A DNA stretch of 34,175 bases from Geobacter sp. UBA5608 (lineage in GTDB: Bacteria > Desulfobacterota > Desulfuromonadia > Geobacterales > Pseudopelobacteraceae), in the NCBI GenBank assembly GCA_002424705.1, contig DIKW01000048.1, positions 2,179 through 36,353 of the forward strand, given 5' to 3'. The translations under genes were made by a program, and so were the position numbers. This document shows, in pieces, positions 23,250 to 31,656 of the stretch (positions are counted from its first letter, which is position 1; the number at the start of each line of letters is the position of its first letter). The notes under the pieces were generated by a model. The model saw nothing but the letters and a program-made list of their open reading frames with translations, searched no databases and had not been told where the DNA came from.

Positions 23250-25206
23250 CAACGGTCACTTGCAGCGCCTGGTGGTGCTCTGTCTTGTTCTCTTTCTGCT
23301 GACCAGCCCTGGTCTGGCCCAGACCCAACCACCGCCGCCCTATGCCAGCCATCACCTGCTGCCCAGCGGCTATCGCTCAATCAAGGTCTTTGACCGCCAG
23401 AGCCGTTTCGTGGGGCGCCTGTTGCCGGAGACCCGCTACTGGGTCACCATCGACCGGATCCCGACCTTTTTGCAGCAGGCGGTGGTGGCGGTAGAGGACG
23501 CCCGTTTCTATGAGCATGGCGGCATCGATCTGCGGGGTATCGCACGGGCCGCGGTCAAGGACGTGGTCAAGCGGCGGCTGGCGGAGGGCGGTTCCACCAT
23601 CACCCAGCAGTTGATCAAGAACCGTTACCTGAGCGGCGAAAAGACCATCGACCGCAAGCTGAAGGAAGGGGTGCTGGCGCTGGAGTATGAGCAGAAGTAC
23701 ACCAAGCGCCAGATCCTTGAGATGTACCTGAACGAGATCTATTACGGCAACGGCGCCTGGGGCATTGCCCAGGCGGCCCGGCTGTATTTCGACAAGAACC
23801 CCGAAGAGTTGACCGAGGCCGAGTGCGCCCTGTTGGCCGGGGTTCCCAAAAATCCCGGCCGCTATAACCCGCTGGGGAAACCGGCTGAGGTCGGGCAACG
23901 CCGGGCCGTGGTGCTGAAGCGGATGTCCGAGGTGGGTGCGCTCAACGCCCGGCAACTGCAGCAGGTGCGCAGCCAAACGGCCGCTCCGGTGCCACGCAAC
24001 CAGGCGCCCTATTATCTGGCACATCTGCGGACACTCCTGATCGAGCACTACGGCAGCGGTATCATCGAACAGGGGGGGCTGGAACTGACGACCGCCATGG
24101 ATCTACCGCTGCAGCTACAGGCCGAGCAGGTGATCAGCGAGGGAGTGCCCCGGATCGCGCCTCAGCTGCAGGGGGCCCTGGTGGCCTTTGATCCGGTCAG
24201 TGGTGATCTGCTGGCAGCGGTGGGTGGCACCAATTTTGTCAGCAGCCCCTATAACCGCGCGCTGCAGGCCCGTCGTCAGCCAGGCTCAGCTATCAAGCCG
24301 CTACTCTACGCCTTTGCACTGGAGAGCGGCGCTACGGCGGGTGATGTCTGGAATGACGCGCCGGTGACCTATCCTAAGGGGTATAATGAGACCTGGAAAC
24401 CGCTCAACTATGACGGGAAAAGCCATGGCACCATGAGCCTGCGCCAGGCCCTGGCCTCGTCCAACAACGTGATTGCGGTCAAGCTGCTGGATGCGGTGGG
24501 GGTCAGCGCTTTCAGTGATTTTAGCGCCGGATTGGGGCTGCCGCTCCGCACGCAGCAGGACCTCTCACTGGCGTTAGGCACGGAAGAGGTCTCTCTGCAT
24601 GACCTGACGCTGGCCTACGCGCCGCTGGCCAATGGCGGCAACCGGCCGCAACCGCGCAGTATCACCCGCATCTACAACAGTTACCACAAAAGTTGGGACC
24701 TGCGGCCGCCGGCCAGTGCGCCGGTCATGTCATCGGCAAACGCCTACATCACCACCCAGATGCTGAAAGATGTGCTGGTTAGCGGCACTGCCCGCTCGCT
24801 AAAATCATTCAGCCAGCAGTACCCGGCTGCCGGTAAGACCGGCACCACCAACGACTACCGTGACGCTTGGTTCATTGGCTACACGCCGCAGCTGGTGGCG
24901 GGGGTCTGGTTGGGCTACGATCAACCCAGGCCCGGCGGCAAGGGTTTCACCGGTGGTGCGCTGGCGGCTCCGCTCTGGGAGCGGTTCATGCGGGCGGCCC
25001 TGGCGAACCGGCCGGTGGTCGATTTTACCAAGCCGGAAACGGTGGTGGCGATCAGCATCGATCCGGCCAGCGGTCTGCTGGCTGGCCCGGCCTGCCCCCG
25101 GCAGCGGGACGAGTATTTTGCCAGCGGCAGCGAACCGGCTGAATATTGCCCGCTGCACAGCAGCGAACCGGCGCCGGCATTGACAACAGCGCCAAACGGA
25201 GACTAG
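23242..25206 (+). CDS. Bifunctional penicillin-binding protein (PBP1A-like transglycosylase/transpeptidase)
   Basis: 654 residues from a GTG at 23242, placed eight bases after AGGAG; the frame is open further upstream inside glgA, but that part is a shadow. An N-terminal hydrophobic segment (about 9-27) acts as signal or anchor. The GT51 domain has catalytic E85 (VEDARFYEHGGID), EGGSTITQQLIKN and E165 (MYLNEIYYG). The transpeptidase has S349-AIK (active-site Ser), S406-SN and K532-TGT. It polymerises and crosslinks peptidoglycan in the periplasm. At 654 residues it is compact and seems to lack the large OB insert of E. coli PBP1A. It overlaps glgA by eight bases. Confidence 0.93.
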   Translation: MCSNGHLQRLVVLCLVLFLLTSPGLAQTQPPPPYASHHLLPSGYRSIKVFDRQSRFVGRLLPETRYWVTIDRIPTFLQQAVVAVEDARFYEHGGIDLRGIARAAVKDVVKRRLAEGGSTITQQLIKNRYLSGEKTIDRKLKEGVLALEYEQKYTKRQILEMYLNEIYYGNGAWGIAQAARLYFDKNPEELTEAECALLAGVPKNPGRYNPLGKPAEVGQRRAVVLKRMSEVGALNARQLQQVRSQTAAPVPRNQAPYYLAHLRTLLIEHYGSGIIEQGGLELTTAMDLPLQLQAEQVISEGVPRIAPQLQGALVAFDPVSGDLLAAVGGTNFVSSPYNRALQARRQPGSAIKPLLYAFALESGATAGDVWNDAPVTYPKGYNETWKPLNYDGKSHGTMSLRQALASSNNVIAVKLLDAVGVSAFSDFSAGLGLPLRTQQDLSLALGTEEVSLHDLTLAYAPLANGGNRPQPRSITRIYNSYHKSWDLRPPASAPVMSSANAYITTQMLKDVLVSGTARSLKSFSQQYPAAGKTGTTNDYRDAWFIGYTPQLVAGVWLGYDQPRPGGKGFTGGALAAPLWERFMRAALANRPVVDFTKPETVVAISIDPASGLLAGPACPRQRDEYFASGSEPAEYCPLHSSEPAPALTTAPNGD

Positions 25207-25272
25207 TCTGACGCAGGTGGTTCATCAGAGCCTCACCTATCGACGAACCGGAATGGCTGCAAGGAGGCACAG

Positions 25273-26667
25273 ATGCTTTCGTCACTGCACGATTTTGTCG
25301 CTCGCCTCGAACGGTTGGGGGAGTTGCAACAGGTGGAGCATCCCGTGGCAACCCGGCTGGAGATCGCCGCCATTACCCGCCGCATCAGCCGCTACCCCAA
25401 AGGTGGGCCGGCACTGCTGTTCCGCCAGCCCGATCAGGGCCCATTTCCGGTGGTTACCAACCTGTTCGGCTCCCGTCGCCGGATGCGGCTGGCCCTGGGG
25501 CTGGATCGGCTGGAAGACCTGACGCTCAATTTCAGCGCGCTGCTGCAGGACCTGTCACTCAACGGGCTGGACGGGTTGGGGCCGCTTTTGGCCGACCACC
25601 CGTCGCTGGGCCAGTGCCGACCAATAGTGGTACCCAGCGGTCCCTGCCGCGAAGAGCTGCTGCCGGGCGCCGACCTGCAGCAATTGCCGTTTCTGCACAA
25701 CTGGCCTGATGACGGCTCAGCCAGCGGCAGCGGTCAGTACATCACCCTGGGCCAGGTCGTTACCAGCCTGCCGGACGGCAGCCAACCCAACTGCGGCATC
25801 TATCGCTGCCAGATTCACGACGTCCATAGCCTGGCGATCCGCTGGCGCAGCGGCAGTGATGCCGCCCGCCATCATCAGGAGTACATCCGGCGGGGCGAAC
25901 GGATGCCGGTGGCGATTGTGCTGGGAGGGCCGCCGGCCCTGACCCTGGCCGCAGCCTGGCCCCTACCGCCGGGGTTGGACGAGCTGCAGTTTGCCTGCTG
26001 GCTGCGCCAGGCTACCCTGCCGGTGGTAAATTGTCTGCACGGTCCGCTGCGGGTGCCGGCCGAGGCCGAACTGGTGATCGAGGGCTTTGCCGAACCAGAT
26101 CAGCCATTGATCGAGGGGCCCTTCGGCAACCATACCGGTCGTTATGATCCGGCCGGCCCTGCGGCGCGAATTACGGTGGTGAGGATCACCCGTCGCGAAG
26201 CGCCGTTGATCCCGGCCACGGTCGTTGGGCCGCCGCCCCAGGAGGATTGCTGGATGATGCTGGGCTGGGAACGGCTGCTGGCGGCCTTGCTGCCGCGGCT
26301 GGTGCCTGAGGTGCGCGATATCCACCTGCCGTTGCCCTGGGTCTTCCGCCAGAGCGCCGTGGTTTCCATCAGCAGTAGTGGCCCGCGCCAGGTGCGGGAG
26401 ATCGTACAATCGCTGTGGGAGTTGCCCTGGTTTGCCAAGGCGCGGCTGTTGGTGCTGGTGGATGCCGAGCGGCACCCCTACAGCCTGATGCAGACCGCCT
26501 GGTGCGCAGTCAACGATACCGACTGGCGTGACGACCTGGTTAAGGATGAGACCGGCCGCAGGCTGGCGATCAACGCCACCTGCCGCCACCTGACCGGTGA
26601 GCGGCTGAGCGACGACGTCACAGAGCAGTTGATCAGCCAACGCTGGAAGGAGTATGACCTGCCCTGA
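25273..26667 (+). CDS. ubiD: UbiD-family prenylated-FMN-dependent decarboxylase
   Basis: 464 residues. UbiD-family features include VVTNLFGSRRRMRLALG near the N terminus, the PIVVPSGPCREELLPGADLQQLPFLHNWPDDG region, and EGPFGNHTGRYDPAGPA with the catalytic-site Glu. The enzyme decarboxylates aromatic acids using prenylated FMN made by UbiX, whose gene lies about 3 kb downstream on the same strand. With ubiA also present, the natural role is decarboxylation in quinone synthesis. In this type of organism that is probably menaquinone by the futalosine route (an inference). The ribosome binding site is AAGGAGG. Confidence 0.92.
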   Translation: MLSSLHDFVARLERLGELQQVEHPVATRLEIAAITRRISRYPKGGPALLFRQPDQGPFPVVTNLFGSRRRMRLALGLDRLEDLTLNFSALLQDLSLNGLDGLGPLLADHPSLGQCRPIVVPSGPCREELLPGADLQQLPFLHNWPDDGSASGSGQYITLGQVVTSLPDGSQPNCGIYRCQIHDVHSLAIRWRSGSDAARHHQEYIRRGERMPVAIVLGGPPALTLAAAWPLPPGLDELQFACWLRQATLPVVNCLHGPLRVPAEAELVIEGFAEPDQPLIEGPFGNHTGRYDPAGPAARITVVRITRREAPLIPATVVGPPPQEDCWMMLGWERLLAALLPRLVPEVRDIHLPLPWVFRQSAVVSISSSGPRQVREIVQSLWELPWFAKARLLVLVDAERHPYSLMQTAWCAVNDTDWRDDLVKDETGRRLAINATCRHLTGERLSDDVTEQLISQRWKEYDLP

Positions 26668-26732
26668 AAACAGTAGAGCAGGGTAGTCCGAACCTTCGCA
26701 GCGAGCTGGATCGATAGGAAATGGAGATGGTT

Positions 26733-28757
26733 ATGGATATCCATACCCTGGCAGCGGTGCTGGGGCTTGTTACGCTGGCACAGGCGGCGGTGCTGGTGCT
26801 TCTGTACCGCAGTCATGCCACCATGCCCGGCCTGGGCTACTGGGCGGCGGGTAACTGCGCCTTTGCTGTCGGTTTTGTCTGTAATCATCTGCGGGATATG
26901 GCGTTGTTCGGATCGGTGATGGTCATCGCCAACAACTTCTTTTTTATCAGCGGTCTTATACTGCTCTATTACGGGATAGAACGATTCTTTGGTCAGCCAG
27001 CACACCGCACGGCCGTATCTGCCGTGTTTTTCCTGTTTATGCTGACGGTTGTCTATTTCACGCTGGTTGCCCCGGACTTGCAGGTTCGTCGCATCTTGTT
27101 TGCCCTGGCGGTTGCCGGCTTTTCGCTGCTGATTGTCTCGGCCTTGCGCACCTTCCGCTCGTACCGTTACCGGGCTGTGGATCTGCTGCTTGCGGCGTAT
27201 GCTCTGAATGGGTTGTTCTTTGCCTGGCGGGCCGCACAGTTGATCGCTGAAGCCTCAACCAGCGGGATGTTCGCCGCATCGATCCTTGAGGTAACGACCT
27301 ATCTGGTGGTGGTGCTGGTCAGCATACTCTCGACGCCGGGTTTTATCATGCTGGTGAGCCAGCGAGCCTTGGCCGAGAGTTCTGAGGCCAGGGAACACTT
27401 CGAGCTGATCTTCAATGCCAGCCCCAATGCCCTGCTGATCACCAGTCTGGACGAGGGGCGACTGGTCAGCATCAATGACGCCTTTACGGATCTGACCGGT
27501 TATACCCGTGAGGAGCTGGTGGGGCGTACAACCCTGGATCTTGCAATCTGGCAGGACAGCCAGGTCAGAAGCCGCATCGTGGAACAGCTGATCACAACCG
27601 GCAACTGTAAAAACATAGAGCTGGTGTTCAACCACAAGGATGGCCATCAGATTGACGGGCTGTTTTCAGCCACGATCATCTCGCTGCACGGCAGCCCCCA
27701 TATCCTGAGTGTCACCCAGGACATCAGCGAGCGTAAACAGGCAGAAGCAGCCATGGCGGAGCTCAACACTAAGCTGGAGGCGATGAGCAGCACTGACAGT
27801 CTGACCGGACTGGCCAACCGTCGCCATTTTGATGACATGTTTGCCAGGGAGTATGCCCGCCATGTCCGCTCAGGGTCCGAGCTTGCGTTGATCATGGTGG
27901 ACATTGACTGCTTCAAGCCATTTAACGACACCTACGGTCATCTTGCCGGTGATGCCTGTCTGCGGGAGATCAGTCAGGTGCTGCTGAACAGCACCAACCG
28001 GGCCGCAGATCTGGTGGCGCGCTACGGTGGCGAGGAATTTGTCTGTATCCTGCCGGAGACCGACGCAGCTGGCGCGGTGGTCATTGCCGAGCGCATCAGG
28101 CAGGGCATTTACGCCAGGGCGATCCCGCACAAAAGTTCGACCGTGTGTGCCTATGTCACTGCCAGCCTGGGGGTGATCACGGCCCGTTGCACCGCTGAAA
28201 GGCAGGAACATGAACTTTTAGAGCAGGCCGATGCCTTGCTGTACCAGGCCAAGGAACAAGGGCGTAATCGGCTGGTCTGGGCCACTATGGATGGCGGAGC
28301 CGCCAGCGTGCCGTCCAAAGAAGCGGTCTCGCTGGTGAGTCTGATCTGGAAGCCGTCCTTCTGCTGTGGTAATCAGGTCATCGACACGCAGCACAGGACC
28401 CTGGTCGCCATGACCAACAACCTGCTCAACCGGCTGCTTATGCAAGCTTCCAAGCTTGAGAGCGGACCGGCCATTGCGGCATTGCTGGAGGAGGTCGCCC
28501 GGCATTTCCATGATGAAGAGCAGTGCCTTGCTCGGATCGGCTATGCCGGTCTGCCGGAGCATGCGGCGGAGCATGGCGCGCTTTTGGCGAAGGGTCACGA
28601 ACTGGCCCGTCTGTTTGAAGTGGATGGCCTGGCCATCGGTGACCTTTTTGAATTCTTGGCCCATGAAGTCGTCATGCGCCACATGCTGGAGTCGGACCGT
28701 GCCTTTTTCCCCTATCTGCAGGAGGCTCGGCCCGAAGCGGCAGCATATGCACCGTAA
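26733..28757 (+). CDS. Membrane sensor: 7TM-like region, PAS, GGDEF and C-terminal hemerythrin
   Basis: 674 residues from ATG 26733 (GGAG six bases upstream; ATGs at 26721 and 26727 are alternatives). About seven hydrophobic segments (1-210), a PAS domain (about 220-335), then GGDEF (about 350-515) with active-site GGEEF at 432-436 and an RxxD inhibitory site (RAAD 423-426) five residues before it. It should therefore make c-di-GMP with product inhibition. The C-terminal hemerythrin domain (about 538-660) has all seven diiron ligands: H554, H591, E595, H610, H614, H650 and D655 (DTQH, HFHDE, HAAEH, HMLESD). It probably senses oxygen, NO or redox state at the diiron site and alters cyclase activity. 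The gene sits between ubiD and ubiA. Confidence 0.93.
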   Translation: MDIHTLAAVLGLVTLAQAAVLVLLYRSHATMPGLGYWAAGNCAFAVGFVCNHLRDMALFGSVMVIANNFFFISGLILLYYGIERFFGQPAHRTAVSAVFFLFMLTVVYFTLVAPDLQVRRILFALAVAGFSLLIVSALRTFRSYRYRAVDLLLAAYALNGLFFAWRAAQLIAEASTSGMFAASILEVTTYLVVVLVSILSTPGFIMLVSQRALAESSEAREHFELIFNASPNALLITSLDEGRLVSINDAFTDLTGYTREELVGRTTLDLAIWQDSQVRSRIVEQLITTGNCKNIELVFNHKDGHQIDGLFSATIISLHGSPHILSVTQDISERKQAEAAMAELNTKLEAMSSTDSLTGLANRRHFDDMFAREYARHVRSGSELALIMVDIDCFKPFNDTYGHLAGDACLREISQVLLNSTNRAADLVARYGGEEFVCILPETDAAGAVVIAERIRQGIYARAIPHKSSTVCAYVTASLGVITARCTAERQEHELLEQADALLYQAKEQGRNRLVWATMDGGAASVPSKEAVSLVSLIWKPSFCCGNQVIDTQHRTLVAMTNNLLNRLLMQASKLESGPAIAALLEEVARHFHDEEQCLARIGYAGLPEHAAEHGALLAKGHELARLFEVDGLAIGDLFEFLAHEVVMRHMLESDRAFFPYLQEARPEAAAYAP

Positions 28758-28783
28758 CACCGAAGGAAGGAGCCTGGCCTGAC

Positions 28784-29656
28784 ATGACCGCAGTGCTGCA
28801 AAAAATCACCATCTTCATGGAGATGATCAAGTTCTCCCACACCATCTTCGCCCTGCCGTTCGCCCTGTCCGGAGCCCTGTTGGCGGTCCGTGGCCTGCCC
28901 AGCGGACGGCAGCTGCTGTTCATCATCCTGGCCATGGTGGGGGCCCGCACCGCCGCCATGGCCATGAACCGTCTGATCGACGCCGAGATCGATGCCCGCA
29001 ATCCGCGTACCGCCGGCCGGGCCATCCCGGCCGGGTTGCTCTCCAAGGGGGCGGTCCTGGTTGCCATCCTGCTCTCGGTGGCGCTGTTGCTCTGGTCGGC
29101 TGCCATGCTCAACCCGCTCTGCCTCAAGCTCGCGCCGATCGCCCTGTTCTTCCTGGTACTGTACTCCTACTGCAAGCGTTTCACCGCCCTGGCCCATGTC
29201 GTGCTGGGGATCTGTCTGGCGGCCGCGCCGATCGGCGCCTGGGTGGCCTTGACCGGCACCATCCAGCTGCCGGCCATCGTGCTGGGGCTGTTGGTACTGT
29301 TCTGGGTGGCCGGTTTTGATATCCTCTACGCCCTGCAGGATCTGGAGTACGACCGCTCAGTCGGGCTGCACTCGATCCCGGTGGCCCTGGGGGTCAGTGG
29401 CTCGCTCTGGCTGGCCCGCCTATTTCATCTGCTCACCATCGGTCTGCTGGTCTGGCTGGCGCTGCTGCTGGGACTGGGTGTCTGGTTCTGGCTGGGCTGC
29501 GGGTTAATGACCGCTATGCTGCTGTACGAGCATTGGCTGTTACGGGGTGGTGATCTGAGCAAGCTGGATGCGGCCTTCTTTACCATGAACGGCTACATCA
29601 GCCTGACCTTCCTGGCCGCCACCGCAGCGGATCTCTTTTGGGGGAGGGCGCTATGA
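28784..29656 (+). CDS. ubiA: UbiA-family prenyltransferase (4-hydroxybenzoate polyprenyltransferase-like)
   Basis: 290 residues, strongly hydrophobic with about eight to nine membrane helices. Both aspartate motifs that hold the Mg-prenyl diphosphate are present: NRLIDAEIDARNPRT and DLEYDRSVGLHSIP. It joins a polyprenyl chain to an aromatic acid at the inner membrane. No ubiC-type chorismate lyase is visible, so the acceptor may be a futalosine-pathway naphthoate rather than 4-hydroxybenzoate. Its stop overlaps the ubiX start by ATGA. Confidence 0.93.
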   Translation: MTAVLQKITIFMEMIKFSHTIFALPFALSGALLAVRGLPSGRQLLFIILAMVGARTAAMAMNRLIDAEIDARNPRTAGRAIPAGLLSKGAVLVAILLSVALLLWSAAMLNPLCLKLAPIALFFLVLYSYCKRFTALAHVVLGICLAAAPIGAWVALTGTIQLPAIVLGLLVLFWVAGFDILYALQDLEYDRSVGLHSIPVALGVSGSLWLARLFHLLTIGLLVWLALLLGLGVWFWLGCGLMTAMLLYEHWLLRGGDLSKLDAAFFTMNGYISLTFLAATAADLFWGRAL

Positions 29657-30234
29657 GGATCCTGCTGGCCATCACCGGCGCTTCGGGCAGTATCTACGGG
29701 TTGCGGCTGCTGGAGGAGCTGCTGAAGGGCGGACACCGGGTGACCCTGGTTGCCAGCGCAAGCGGCCGCGAGGTTTGCCGTTTTGAGACGGGGGTGGAGC
29801 TGAGCGACGGAGACGGCCTCAAACAATGCTGGGGGCTGCCGGACGCCGATCTGACACTGCGGGGGGTGAATGATCTCTGGGCCCCGGAGGCCAGCGGTTC
29901 TGCCGCACCGGAGGCGATGGTGATCGCCCCCTGCAGCATGGGCACCGTCGGAAGGATCGCGGCCGGTATCTCCGGCAGCCTGATCGAACGGGCCGCCGAT
30001 GTGATGCTGAAAGAGCGACGGCCGCTGGTGCTGCTGCCGCGAGAAACACCCCTCTCGAGCATTCACCTCGAAAACCTGCTCAAGCTGTCCCAGGCCGGGG
30101 CGCGGATCGTGCCGGCCATGCCGGCCTTTTACCAGCGACCCGAATCGATGGATGAGCTGGTGGATTTTGTGGTAGGCAAGCTGCTGGACCAACTGGGGAT
30201 CGAACACAGCCTGTTCAGGCCTTGGGGTTCATAA
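29653..30234 (+). CDS. ubiX: UbiX flavin prenyltransferase
   Basis: 193 residues. It makes prenylated FMN, the cofactor of UbiD, from FMN and dimethylallyl (mono)phosphate. The N terminus is MRILLAITGASGSIYGLRLLEEL. Other family stretches are APCSMGTVGRIAAGISGSLIERAADVMLKERRPLVLLPRETPLSSIHLENL and PAFYQRP, the flavin and prenyl-phosphate sites. ATG 29653 with GGGGGAGG upstream is chosen over an in-frame TTG at 29638. It is the last gene of the long plus-strand run and ends at a strong hairpin. Confidence 0.95.
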   Translation: MRILLAITGASGSIYGLRLLEELLKGGHRVTLVASASGREVCRFETGVELSDGDGLKQCWGLPDADLTLRGVNDLWAPEASGSAAPEAMVIAPCSMGTVGRIAAGISGSLIERAADVMLKERRPLVLLPRETPLSSIHLENLLKLSQAGARIVPAMPAFYQRPESMDELVDFVVGKLLDQLGIEHSLFRPWGS

Positions 30235-30272
30235 ACGCAGAACGGGCGGCCAATCGGCCGCCCGTTCTGCGT
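30235..30272. terminator. Bidirectional terminator-type hairpin between ubiX and fprA
   Basis: A perfect 17-bp stem (30235-30251 with 30256-30272) and a four-base AATC loop lie between two convergent genes, directly behind the ubiX stop. The minus-strand side runs into TTTAT; the plus-strand side lacks a long T tract, so termination may be stronger for fprA transcripts. Confidence 0.8.
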
Positions 30273-30289
30273 GCGTACTCCGTACAAGA

Positions 30290-31483
30290 CTACCCCTTCT
30301 GGGCCACCACCGCGGAGACCGTCGCCCCCAGGGCGCGGCACTGTTCCAATACCTCCTCGGTGGGGGTGAATACGGTACGCACCGGCTCGGCCACCAGTTT
30401 CAGTCCCATCCCCTTCAACCGCTCCTCGGCCATCTTACAGGCCTCGCCGCTCCAGCCGTAGCTGCCGAACAGGGCAGCGGTAGTGGTCTTGAGCTTGACG
30501 GTACTCAGGTTGGTCAGCACATGCCACATCGGCGGCGGGATGTCGCGGGCCACCGTCGGGATGCCGAACGCCAGGGCATCGGCCTCTTCCATCAGGGTGC
30601 GGATCTCGTCATCGAGCATACCGACGATATGGTGGCAGGCCACCTCGATGCCGTCCCGGGCCGCTCCTTCCACAAAGGCCTTGGCCATCTTCTCGGTATT
30701 GCCGTGGGGCGATAGGTAGAGCAGCACCACTTTTTTGCCGAAGGAGGTGGGCTTGCTCCAGTTTTCGAACTGCTGGATCACCCGCCAGGGGTCCTTGCGG
30801 ATGATCGGACCGTGGCTGGGCAGCAGCATGTCGATCACGTCGTGGCGGATCTTTTCTACTGCGGAGAGTACCTTGTCTTTGAAGGGGCGGAAGATGCAGT
30901 CGAAGTAGAACTGGCGGGCCGAGGTGAAGTCTTCGGTCTCGTCGTTGAAGATATGTTTCGTGTCACAGTAGTGGGCGCCGAAGGCGTCACAGGTGAACAG
31001 CAGCTTTTCCTCTTCCAGCCGGGTAAACATGGTGTCGGGCCAGTGCAGGAACGGGGCCATGATGAAGCGTAGCGTGCGGCCTCCCAGGTCGAGGGTGTCG
31101 CCATCCTTGACCACCTGTGACTGAAACGGCTTGTGGATCATATTGGTTACGAAGTTTTTGCCGGCCTGGGTGGAGATCACCGTGGCGTTGGGGCACTGGT
31201 CCAGCAGGTAGGCCAGCGAACCGGAGTGGTCTGGCTCGGCGTGGTTGACGATGATGTAGTCGATGTCGGCCGGCTCCACCAGCGAACGGATCTTGTCCAT
31301 GAACAGGTCGGTGAACTTGCCCTTGACCGTGTCGATCAGGGCGATCTTGCTGCTGCCCTTGACCAGGTAGCTGTTGTAGGTGGTGCCGTGTTCAGTGGGG
31401 AACAGGTCGTCAAAGATGCGCAGTTCGGGATGTAATACCCCGACCCAGTGCAGATCGGTCTTGATTTCGATGGTTCCAATCAT
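30290..31483 (-). CDS. fprA: Flavodiiron protein (A-type flavoprotein, FprA family)
   Basis: 397 residues: a metallo-beta-lactamase-like diiron domain (1-250) fused to a flavodoxin domain (about 252-395, LYLSPHGNTEKMAKAF). The diiron ligands are all present: H81-x-E83-x-D85, H147, D166 and H224 (NHAEPDHSG, FLHWPD, CDAFGAH, PSHGP). These cytosolic enzymes reduce O2 to water or NO to N2O and protect anaerobes. There is no C-terminal rubredoxin or flavin reductase domain, so a separate electron donor is needed. The ribosome binding site is AAAGGAG. It is divergent from radA, with overlapping predicted promoters. Confidence 0.95.
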   Translation of the reverse strand: MIGTIEIKTDLHWVGVLHPELRIFDDLFPTEHGTTYNSYLVKGSSKIALIDTVKGKFTDLFMDKIRSLVEPADIDYIIVNHAEPDHSGSLAYLLDQCPNATVISTQAGKNFVTNMIHKPFQSQVVKDGDTLDLGGRTLRFIMAPFLHWPDTMFTRLEEEKLLFTCDAFGAHYCDTKHIFNDETEDFTSARQFYFDCIFRPFKDKVLSAVEKIRHDVIDMLLPSHGPIIRKDPWRVIQQFENWSKPTSFGKKVVLLYLSPHGNTEKMAKAFVEGAARDGIEVACHHIVGMLDDEIRTLMEEADALAFGIPTVARDIPPPMWHVLTNLSTVKLKTTTAALFGSYGWSGEACKMAEERLKGMGLKLVAEPVRTVFTPTEEVLEQCRALGATVSAVVAQKG

Positions 31484-31512
31484 TGCTGCGGTTCTCCTTT
31501 GGCAGTCAATAG

Positions 31513-31540
31513 TTGATCATTTTAGTCCGTGTACTATAGC
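31513..31540 (+). promoter_or_regulatory. Possible radA promoter
   Basis: TTGATC (31513-31518) and TATAGC (31535-31540) are separated by 16 bases on the plus strand. The -10 shares bases with the opposite-strand -10 of fprA. Confidence 0.42.
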
Positions 31541-31561
31541 AAAGGCTCCCCCTGTATACAA
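31533..31561 (-). promoter_or_regulatory. Predicted fprA promoter
   Basis: On the minus strand TTGTAT (31561-31556) and TATAGT (31538-31533) have an exact 17-base spacer. It overlaps the candidate radA -10, so the two divergent promoters may compete. Confidence 0.5.
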
Positions 31562-31656
31562 GCGACATTCGGCGGTTGTGAGCCCTCCGTCTTTCTGCTA
31601 AAGTGCCGTCAGTCCTGCTTTTTCTTCTATCGTCATCAGGCAGCCGGAGCCCAGTC

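Noticed and set aside
21669..23252. 527-codon open frame antisense to glgA
   Set aside because: It is a shadow of a GC-rich gene, low in recognisable motifs, and glgA on the other strand is unmistakable. Similar long antisense frames over the U32 gene, the kinase and ubiD were rejected for the same reason.
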